Assembly (NCBI GenBank): GCA_041687475.1
Contig: JAWLBW010000107.1
Location: forward strand, 1 to 13,549
DNA from: JAWLBW01 sp041687475
GTDB lineage: Bacteria > J088 > JAWLBW01
Length of the DNA: 13,549 nt
Direction: 5' to 3'
Made by a program: the position numbers and the translations under genes
Notes under the pieces: generated by a model
The model's database searches: none
Seen by the model: the letters and a program-made list of their open reading frames with translations, nothing else
What the model was told of the DNA's origin: nothing
Shown here: positions 1 to 5,776 of the stretch, in pieces
How the letters are laid out: every line of letters starts with the position of its first letter
Position numbering within the stretch: position 1 is the stretch's first letter

Positions 1-207
1 CACCCCGAGCTCGGCCGCTCCGCTGTCGTTCGTGTTGGGCCCACGCCCGATCGCGATCAACACCCGATCCGCGTCGAGCGTCTGCACCTCGCCCTCGTAG
101 AACTCTTCGGTCATTTCGATGAAGACCGTAAGTCCCAGCGCGGCCATACCGACCGTGGCGGCAAAGCGGTACCAACTGTTCGAAGCCAGATCGCGAAAGG
201 TAACCAT
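1..207 (-). CDS. Membrane protein N-terminus, partial (PAP2-like start, possibly chimeric)
   Basis: The minus strand is open from an ATG at 207 to the window edge (69 codons, no stop). It begins MVTFRDLASNSWYRFAATVG and has one likely membrane helix at about residues 12-30. Residues 30-45 (FIEMTEEFYEGEVQTLD) resemble the segment after the first helix of PAP2-family phosphatases (F-E-x-x-E-x-x-EGE pattern). Residues 46-69 (ADRVLIAIGRGPNT and following) instead resemble the NAD(P)-disulfide oxidoreductase motif V-L-x-A-I-G-R-x-P-N-T. That motif normally lies hundreds of residues into such a protein, so either the match is accidental or the left end is a misjoin. No clear Shine-Dalgarno precedes the ATG, and the frame stays open upstream, so the start is uncertain. 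Product assignment is weak; that a membrane protein starts here is moderately likely. Confidence 0.4.
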   Translation of the reverse strand, partial: MVTFRDLASNSWYRFAATVGMAALGLTVFIEMTEEFYEGEVQTLDADRVLIAIGRGPNTNDSGAAELGV

Positions 208-402
208 GCAAGACTTGGGGAAAGAAAGCGAAGCGCCGACTACCCTACCATACACCCAACAGCGCCGGGGCGGAAGGCCGTTCCGGCCAAGCAAAGACTT
301 CCCACGCCGGCCTTCACCGGTGGATCGCAGCGCACCGCTGCTCCCCCCACCGGTACCAGACCGGCCGCAAAGTCGCTCCCTCTTCCCCCCGAACAAACGA
401 AA
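208..402. other. Spacer without a convincing gene
   Basis: This stretch lies between the left-edge gene and the purH terminator. Together with the terminator and repeats up to 536 it makes a 329-base gene-free region. Open frames here read as low-complexity Pro/Arg- or Gly-rich strings with no recognisable domain. It holds short GC inverted repeats but no promoter that I would defend. Confidence 0.5.
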
Positions 403-423
403 AGCCCGCCTGAAAGGCGGGCT
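403..423 (-). terminator. Rho-independent terminator for purH
   Basis: Arms AGCCCGCC (403-410) and GGCGGGCT (416-423) form a perfect 8-bp stem with a 5-base loop. Read on the minus strand, the stem is followed by TTTCGTTTGTTC, a U-rich tail; on the plus strand there is no T tract. It therefore ends minus-strand transcription, about 115 bases past the purH stop and after the tandem repeats. Confidence 0.85.
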
Positions 424-460
424 CTCCTGAATCTATCCGGCTGACCATCCGCCCTTTGAC

Positions 461-536
461 CATTGGCCATCGGACATTGGCCATCCGGCGCCAAGGCGCC
501 GATCAGGGCATTGGCCATCCAGCGCCAAGGCGCCGA
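461..536. repeat. Tandem CATTGGCCAT + GC-hairpin repeats abutting purH stop
   Basis: Two 28-base copies at 475-502 and 509-536 differ at one base and are offset by 34 bases. A partial copy lies at 461-474. Each full copy is CATTGGCCATCC followed by a GC inverted repeat; in the first copy this is GGCGCC-AA-GGCGCC. The second copy ends one base before the purH stop codon (537-539). A related element with a different stem sequence sits at 9461-9504. This looks like a member of a dispersed intergenic repeat family; function unknown. Confidence 0.8.
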
Positions 537-2102
537 CTAGTGCCGGAAGTGACGCATGCCGGTAAAGACCATGGCCATGTTGTGCTTGTCGGCCGCTTCG
601 ATGACCTCGGCGTCGCGCACCGAGCCGCCGGGCTGAATGACCGCCACGGCGCCGGCGTCGGCGGCCGCTTCGACCCCGTCGGGAAAGGGAAAGAAAGCGT
701 CGCTGGCCACCACGCTTCCCTGCAGGGGCAGCTGCGCCTTCTGCACGGCGATGCGCGACGAGTCGACACGGCTCATCTGCCCCGCGCCCACCGCCACAAG
801 CTGTCCGGGTCGCGCGTAAACAATGGCGTTGCTCTTGACGTGCTTGCACACCTTCCACGCAAACAGCATGGCGTCGAGCTCGTCGTCGGTCGGTGCGCGC
901 TTGGTCACGACCTTCAGCTCTTCGCGGCTCACGCGGCCGATATCACGATCCTGAATGAGCAGGCCGCCGGTCACCTTCTTGATGTCCATGGCAGGGCCGG
1001 CCTGCGACAGGTCGCCGGTGGCAAGCAGGCGCAGATTCTTCTTGGCCGAGAGAATTTCAATCGCTTCGGCCGAGAAGCCCGGTGCGATGACCGCCTCGAG
1101 AAAGGTACCGGCCAGCTCGCGCGCCGTATCGGCATCGACCTGTCGGTTGAAGCCGACGATTCCCCCGAAAGCCGAAACCGGATCGACCTGGCGGGCCTTC
1201 GTGTAGGCGTCGACCAGGCTGTAGGGCGACAGGGCTACGCCGCAGGGGTTGGTGTGCTTGATGACGACCGCGGCCGTGACGTCGAATTCCTTGACGGTTT
1301 CGAGCGCGGCGTCGAGGTCGAGAATGTTGTTGAAGCTCAGCTCCTTCCCCTGAAGCTGCTTTGCGTTGGCCACGCAGGGCTCGGCAATCTTTCCGGCGCC
1401 GTAGAAAGCCGCCGTCTGATGGGGGTTCTCGCCGTAGCGCAGGTCTTCGAGCTTGCGAACCTGCAGCGTGAGCGTCTCGGGGTAGCGGCTGCGCTCGTTC
1501 GACTCGGCATTGGGCAGCGAGGTCAGGTAAGCGGCAATGGCGCCGTCGTAGCGGGCCGTGTGCGCAAACACCTTGCGGGCCAGGTCAAAGCGGGTTTCAC
1601 GCGAAACGGCGCCGCGATTGGCTTCCATCTCAAAACCCAGCGTTTCGTAGTCGGCCGGATCGACGACGACAGCCACGTCTTCCCAGTTCTTGGCCGCCGA
1701 ACGCAGCATGCTGGGGCCGCCGATGTCGATGTTTTCGATGGCCTCTTCGAGCTTGACGCCTTCCTTCGCGACCGTCTGCTCGAACGGGTAAAGATTCACC
1801 ACCACCATGTCGATGGGCTCGATTTCGTGCGTCTTCATGGCCTCGACGTGCTCGGGCAGGCTGCGCCGTCCCAGCAGGCCGCCATGCACCTTGGGGTGCA
1901 GGGTCTTGACCCGGCCGTCCATCATTTCGGGAAAACCCGTAAGCTCGCTCACGTCGCGCACCTCGAGACCGGCTTCGCGCAGCATGCGCGCCGTACCGCC
2001 CGTCGAGACGAATTCGACCTTGTAGCGGGCCAGTTTTCTGGCAAATTCGATGACGCCGGTTTTATCCGACACACTGATAAGAACGCGTTTGACTTTAACC
2101 AT
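537..2102 (-). CDS. purH: Bifunctional AICAR formyltransferase / IMP cyclohydrolase PurH
   Basis: PurH catalyses the last two steps of de novo IMP synthesis: formyl transfer from 10-formyl-THF to AICAR, then ring closure, in the cytoplasm. The 521-residue length is typical. The N-terminal cyclohydrolase (MGS-like) domain shows SVSDKTG, STGGTA, DGRVKTLHPKVHGGLL and the NIDIGGPSMLRSAAKN motif. The C-terminal transformylase domain shows RYGENPHQ, LSFNNILDLDAA, the catalytic Lys-His pair in KHTNPCG (about residues 282-283), DPVSAFGG, KSNAIVYA, GAGQMSRVDS and SDAFFPFPDG. All key motifs are intact. I chose the ATG at 2102 because MVKVKRVLISVSDKTG matches family starts; a GTG at 2120 adds six residues. 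Shine-Dalgarno is weak. It stands alone, divergent from the RecQ-like gene, with its own terminator at 403-423. Confidence 0.98.
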   Translation of the reverse strand: MVKVKRVLISVSDKTGVIEFARKLARYKVEFVSTGGTARMLREAGLEVRDVSELTGFPEMMDGRVKTLHPKVHGGLLGRRSLPEHVEAMKTHEIEPIDMVVVNLYPFEQTVAKEGVKLEEAIENIDIGGPSMLRSAAKNWEDVAVVVDPADYETLGFEMEANRGAVSRETRFDLARKVFAHTARYDGAIAAYLTSLPNAESNERSRYPETLTLQVRKLEDLRYGENPHQTAAFYGAGKIAEPCVANAKQLQGKELSFNNILDLDAALETVKEFDVTAAVVIKHTNPCGVALSPYSLVDAYTKARQVDPVSAFGGIVGFNRQVDADTARELAGTFLEAVIAPGFSAEAIEILSAKKNLRLLATGDLSQAGPAMDIKKVTGGLLIQDRDIGRVSREELKVVTKRAPTDDELDAMLFAWKVCKHVKSNAIVYARPGQLVAVGAGQMSRVDSSRIAVQKAQLPLQGSVVASDAFFPFPDGVEAAADAGAVAVIQPGGSVRDAEVIEAADKHNMAMVFTGMRHFRH

Positions 2103-2356
2103 AATCGCTTCGGACCCCACGCTTCGGGTAGTTACCGGCTAAGACGGCAAAAAAAACTACAGGGTAGCGAATTCAGGCGTTTCGCGCCATGACATGAAAC
2201 TTTCGCCCCATGCCGGATGTCTTATCAATGGGAGAGTTCGGCTCTCGCGTGCGGCCGTCGCCCGGGGCGCCCCGGGGCGAAAAGGTCGCTCGTGGGCATA
2301 TGGTGACTGAAGACGATTGCGAGCCGGGTTCTCGCGTTCCAGCTGAGTGGAGGCAC
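2103..2356. other. Divergent spacer purH / RecQ-like gene
   Basis: This 254-base divergent spacer should hold promoters in both directions, but I could not find a well-spaced -35/-10 pair for either. It contains a perfect 16-base palindrome, CCCGGGGCGCCCCGGG, at 2261-2276 and an 8-base A run at about 2150-2157. The RecQ-like frame could extend upstream through an ATG at 2210, but the added residues show no domain character. Confidence 0.5.
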
Positions 2357-3919
2357 ATGGAAATTCCGCATCGACTCGACGAATTCTTGAAGAGTGCCGA
2401 ACGCGGCGGCCGTATCGCCGCCGATCGCATTGAGATCATGCGTCGCCTTGCCGTCGGGCAGACCACGGTGGTCGTGCATCCGGCCAGCGTACGGGTCGAC
2501 GATCTGTACCGCGAGACGGCGCCCCATCTCGAGGGTGAAACCCTGGTTGTCGGCCGGCGACGCCGTAACGGACGAGACGAATCCGTGCCCGACACCGATG
2601 CGGCGATCGGCCGGCTGCGGCTCGACGACCTGGCCGGCAGCCCCCCCACCGACCGCAAGGTGGCCCTTCTCGTGGCCGAAGGGTTCAGCCGCGAAGACCT
2701 CGGGGGCGAACCGCTCGCCCGCCTGCAGGCGTGGGCCGCCGAGCTCGGCGTCGGAGCGGCGGTGCTTACCGAGCACGGCGAACGCGACGTGCTGCGACAC
2801 CTGGTAAAGCAACTCGGTCTCGGTTCGGCCGACGTGTTCTTTCTTGAATTCTTTCGCCCCGGCCTCATGTTCGACGTGCTGCGGGTGCCGGGCGACGACG
2901 CCAAGCGCAAGCTGGCCACCCGGCTGGCTACCGAGCTGCAGGGCAGCGGTCTGGTTTTCTGTGAAACCACGCGTCTCGCCCGCGAGCTGGCCCTCGACAT
3001 GCACGAAGCGGGCGTCGACGCCCGGCTGGTTCACGGACAGACCCGGGCACGCGAAAAGGCCGATGCCCTGTCCGACTTCTCGAACGACCGGGCCCGTGTA
3101 CTCATCACGACCGAAACCGTCACCTTGCCGCGCGGCAAGAACGACATTCGCTTCGTGATTCACTGCGGCCTGCCCGAAAGCCTTGAAACCTACTACGAAC
3201 AGGTGCTGCTCGCCGGCGCAGACGGTAAGCAGGCCCGCGCCGTCATGCTCTTCGACCGCCAGGACAAAAGCCCGCGCAACATGGCCAATCTGTTGCAGGC
3301 CCCGCTGCTGACCGATGTGCTGGCCGTGCGCGCCGCCGTGCGCGATTTTTCATACGACACCGAACGCGCCACCTTGAGCCACGTGGCCGAACATGCCGGC
3401 GTACCGCTGAAGAAGGCCCGCGGCATGCTGCAGTTGCTCAAAGACGCGGGCGCCGTGGCCGACGCAGGAGGCGGCTACCGCGACGTGCCCGAAGTCAGCG
3501 AAGACGAGGTGGCCGACGCGCTCTCGAGCTTCCGCGTACGACGCGAGCACGAACACCGCCAGGTCAAGGAGGTGCTCAACTTCGCCGAGAGCCGGCTTTG
3601 CCGGAACAAGGTACTGCACCGGTACTTCGGCCTCGAAGACGTACCGGCCTGCGGCCTGTGCGACAATTGCCGGCGGGGAACGGAGAAAAAGGTACGCCTC
3701 AAGGCCCAGCGACGACGCGAAGCCGCCACGCACGAAGCGCCCGGCGCGGCAGCCGGCGGCGGGGGCGGCGCCTCGCAATGGGGCCGCGGCGATCTGGTCG
3801 TGCACGACAAATGGGGCGAAGGCGAAGTGAAGCAGGTCTGGGGCGACAAGCTGCGCATTCACTTCCCCGGCAGCGGCGAAAAGGTCATTCGCGCCGACTT
3901 CGTGCATCCGGCCCGGTGA
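2357..3919 (+). CDS. RecQ-like pseudo-helicase with C-terminal Tudor-like domain
   Basis: 520 residues from the ATG at 2357, preceded by GGAGG (2349-2353, short spacing). The fold order follows RecQ, but the ATPase motifs are lost. At the Walker A position (residues 41-51) it reads HPASVRVDDLY rather than PTGGGKSLCYQ. The DEAH position (about 106-110) reads VAEGF. The arginine-finger motif (282-290) reads QVLLAGADG rather than QExGRAGRDG. Flanking sequence still aligns, for example FFRPGLMFDVL, FVIHCGLPESLETYY and a winged-helix-like segment (334-376). The RecQ zinc site is intact: Cys415, Cys432, Cys435, Cys438 within LCRNKVLHRYFG and CGLCDNC. After a Gly-rich linker, residues 478-520 (GDLVVHDKWGEGEV onward) resemble the C-terminal Tudor domain of PcrA/UvrD, which in PcrA contacts RNA polymerase. 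A non-hydrolysing DNA- or RNAP-binding role is inferred. An in-frame ATG at 2210 would add 49 residues. Confidence 0.88.
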   Translation: MEIPHRLDEFLKSAERGGRIAADRIEIMRRLAVGQTTVVVHPASVRVDDLYRETAPHLEGETLVVGRRRRNGRDESVPDTDAAIGRLRLDDLAGSPPTDRKVALLVAEGFSREDLGGEPLARLQAWAAELGVGAAVLTEHGERDVLRHLVKQLGLGSADVFFLEFFRPGLMFDVLRVPGDDAKRKLATRLATELQGSGLVFCETTRLARELALDMHEAGVDARLVHGQTRAREKADALSDFSNDRARVLITTETVTLPRGKNDIRFVIHCGLPESLETYYEQVLLAGADGKQARAVMLFDRQDKSPRNMANLLQAPLLTDVLAVRAAVRDFSYDTERATLSHVAEHAGVPLKKARGMLQLLKDAGAVADAGGGYRDVPEVSEDEVADALSSFRVRREHEHRQVKEVLNFAESRLCRNKVLHRYFGLEDVPACGLCDNCRRGTEKKVRLKAQRRREAATHEAPGAAAGGGGGASQWGRGDLVVHDKWGEGEVKQVWGDKLRIHFPGSGEKVIRADFVHPAR

Positions 3920-3975
3920 CGTGCTGCACGAGGGTCGGCGGACGTCGGACGTCGGTCGTCGGGGCGTGCAGCACG
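3920..3975. repeat. Inverted repeat enclosing GGACGTC tandem repeats
   Basis: CGTGCTGCACG (3920-3930) starts immediately after the RecQ-like stop codon and is the exact reverse complement of CGTGCAGCACG (3965-3975). The loop holds GGACGTCGGACGTCGG (3940-3955). The same 16-mer recurs at 9184-9199, and a further GTGCAGCACG occurs at 4102-4111. No T tract follows, so it is not a classical terminator, though the large stem could slow transcription. Confidence 0.7.
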
Positions 3976-4013
3976 GCTGACCGTATTTTCGCAGATTACG
4001 TGCAACCGTCGGT

Positions 4014-4037
4014 AGCCCGTCGGCATGCCGACGGGCT
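4014..4037. repeat. Perfect 24-base palindrome in convergent spacer
   Basis: AGCCCGTCGGCA followed directly by its reverse complement TGCCGACGGGCT. It lies midway between the converging ends of the RecQ-like gene and the lipoprotein gene. There is no adjacent T run. It could be a bidirectional transcription barrier or a dispersed palindromic repeat. Confidence 0.7.
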
Positions 4038-4137
4038 CCTGCATCCGTGCAACCGGAATCGTCATACAGGAGCTCAAGGTCTGATACCGGGGGTACGAGA
4101 TGTGCAGCACGGGGGTCGCCCCCTCTCACGCTCTCTC

Positions 4138-4157
4138 GCTCGCCCCTTCAGGCGAGC
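4138..4157. repeat. GC hairpin just past the lipoprotein stop
   Basis: GCTCGCC (4138-4144), loop CCTTCA, GGCGAGC (4151-4157). It sits about 10 bases beyond the stop of the minus-strand lipoprotein gene, where a terminator would be expected, but no T-rich tail follows on either strand. Terminator function is possible but not shown. Confidence 0.5.
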
Positions 4158-4166
4158 AACCGTGCT

Positions 4167-5579
4167 TCACTTCGAAGCAGTCTTCCGGTAACGGTAATCG
4201 GCGCCGTAGAAGTAAAACCGGGTATAGTTGCCGCGGGCCGGTTCGGTTACCGTGCCCGGATACCCCGTCCACCCCGGGTAGTGGCCCGCGTCGACGTCGC
4301 CGATGGGCATGAGCGTAAGCCGCATGAGCGTGCCCGCGTCGAAATCGGGCAAGAGTATACGGCAGCCTGAACCACCCGCCGTGGTAAGCAGAATGGTCGA
4401 AGGCGCCGTGCACACCTGGGGGTTGCCCGTAGCCGTCACCACACTCCACGTGCCGCCCGTCGGGGCATCGGTAGCGGGAACGAAGTACTCAAGCCCCACC
4501 CACACATCGGTCACGCCGTTGGCGTACTGCAGGTCTACGGGAATCTTATCCCTATCGCTGCTGAATTCCGACAGCACCGTGGCCGACTGGTCAATGTCGC
4601 CCGACTGCTCGACCAGCGGCCGCCAGTCGATGATGCCGAAATATCCGTCGTCACGATGGTCGCCCACCAGTATCTCGACGCGGCGGTTGATTTCGGGCAT
4701 CAGATCCCAGACGGCCGTGTCCTTGTCCTGTGAAAGGATGATGGTCTGGGTGCGGCTGTTGTTGCTCGATGAAGGCTCGATCACCCATTCGAGCGCGTTG
4801 CTGGCCGGGTGCGTGTCGGTTACCAGGTCGAGCCAAAGGTCTTCAAGCTCGTTATAGGTGCGGTTGAGCGCATCCTTGTAATAGAGCGGCTGGAACTGGT
4901 TGTAGAAGACGGTGTCGTCGCCATCGATGAGGGCCCGCTCGATGGCGGCCCCGATGTCCTTGAGCTGGTCGGTCAGCGAACCGGCTTCGTTGCCGATGAG
5001 AATGCGCGCCGTTACCACCTCGTCGAGAAAGCTGACCGCCACCGGCTCGGTGGTCGACGGGTCGTAGTCTTCGGAGCCGTCGTCGCCCCGGAACACGCCG
5101 AAGGGCTCGTCCTTACCCGGAAAACCGTTGAAGTCGTAGTCTATCCACGCGGCAATGTAGTATTCGCCGCCCAGCAGTTCGCCCACCTTCCAGTCGAAAT
5201 CGGCCGCCGTGCAGACCACCTTCTTCAAGAACGGAAAGTCGCCGGGGCGCGGTGCGCCGACGGAAATGGCGTCGTGGCGGCCGTGAATCTCTTCCTGCCC
5301 GGGCGCCGGCTTGGGCCAGAGTCCGACAAAGAAAGGCGGGGGTATGCGCTCGTCGACCTTGCCCACGCCCACGTCGAGAAGATCGCCCGCCTGATTCAGC
5401 GACACCGATGCGCCAAGGCACTCTTCGACCTCGGAGCCGGCCGTCGCCGGCACCTCGACCGCGTCAAGCGACCCCAGGTAAACGATTTCGCCGACCAGGT
5501 GCGCACCGCCGCGCTCGGCACAACCGAAGGCGGTTACCGCGAAAAGAAGCGTCAAACCGATTGAACGCACAACTCGCAT
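4167..5579 (-). CDS. Large lipoprotein of unknown function
   Basis: 470 residues. The N-terminus MRVVRSIGLTLLFAVTAFGC is a lipoprotein signal peptide with lipidation at Cys20; the box (AFGC) is looser than the usual L-A/S-G-C. A start-proximal GGGGA lies upstream of the ATG at 5579. Near the N-terminus, GEIVYLGSLDAVEV and then GEYYIAAWIDYDFNGFPGKDEPFGVF form the pattern G-x-Y-x-x-A-x-x-D-x-D-x-N-G seen in small secreted beta-sandwich domains with an Asp-rich loop. The rest contains a helical middle (about residues 195-260) and a beta-rich C-terminal half with aromatic/Gly strings near the end (GHYPGWTGYPG). I recognise no enzyme motif. Probably an envelope-anchored surface or periplasmic protein. 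It is divergent from the deacetylase gene and convergent with the RecQ-like gene, so it is a single unit. Confidence 0.85.
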   Translation of the reverse strand: MRVVRSIGLTLLFAVTAFGCAERGGAHLVGEIVYLGSLDAVEVPATAGSEVEECLGASVSLNQAGDLLDVGVGKVDERIPPPFFVGLWPKPAPGQEEIHGRHDAISVGAPRPGDFPFLKKVVCTAADFDWKVGELLGGEYYIAAWIDYDFNGFPGKDEPFGVFRGDDGSEDYDPSTTEPVAVSFLDEVVTARILIGNEAGSLTDQLKDIGAAIERALIDGDDTVFYNQFQPLYYKDALNRTYNELEDLWLDLVTDTHPASNALEWVIEPSSSNNSRTQTIILSQDKDTAVWDLMPEINRRVEILVGDHRDDGYFGIIDWRPLVEQSGDIDQSATVLSEFSSDRDKIPVDLQYANGVTDVWVGLEYFVPATDAPTGGTWSVVTATGNPQVCTAPSTILLTTAGGSGCRILLPDFDAGTLMRLTLMPIGDVDAGHYPGWTGYPGTVTEPARGNYTRFYFYGADYRYRKTASK

Positions 5580-5617
5580 CCTATCCCCATGCTCTCTGAC
5601 CAGGTTTTTGCGCTAAC

Positions 5618-5623
5618 AGTATA
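5618..5623 (-). promoter_or_regulatory. Candidate -10 box for the lipoprotein gene
   Basis: On the minus strand this reads TATACT, 38 bases upstream of the ATG at 5579. No convincing -35 lies 16-18 bases further upstream. The overlapping plus-strand sequence TATACC (5620-5625), with CTGACC (5596-5601) 18 bases before it, could serve the opposite direction. Both are weak. Confidence 0.3.
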
Positions 5624-5776
5624 CCCACACAGGTACCGGTACGCCATGACCCGCAATCGCCGTTGTGCAGGCGGCCGGTCGACCGGGGGCGCCGGAGCCC
5701 GAATCGCTTGCGCCATCAGAGTAAGAATGGAGAAAGGGTGCGGCGAGGCGAGCGGTCTGGTACCCTTTCAGGCGGC

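Noticed and set aside
1..150. A lipoamide-dehydrogenase-type gene at the left edge
   Set aside because: The VLIAIGRxPNT motif is striking, but only about 45 residues precede it from the likely start and these are membrane-like, so no flavoprotein is called.
461..536. CRISPR-like array from the repeated 28-base units
   Set aside because: Only two full copies separated by six bases; no spacers of CRISPR length and no cas genes.
456..2192. 578-codon open frame on the plus strand opposite purH
   Set aside because: It mirrors purH codon structure in GC-rich DNA, has no domain character, and purH on the other strand is unmistakable.
2225..3163. 312-codon minus-strand open frame opposite the RecQ-like gene
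   Set aside because: No recognisable motif and no ribosome site; the plus-strand frame has clear RecQ features.
4809..5564. 251-codon plus-strand open frame opposite the lipoprotein
   Set aside because: The minus-strand reading has a signal peptide and lipobox; the plus-strand reading has neither start signals nor a domain.
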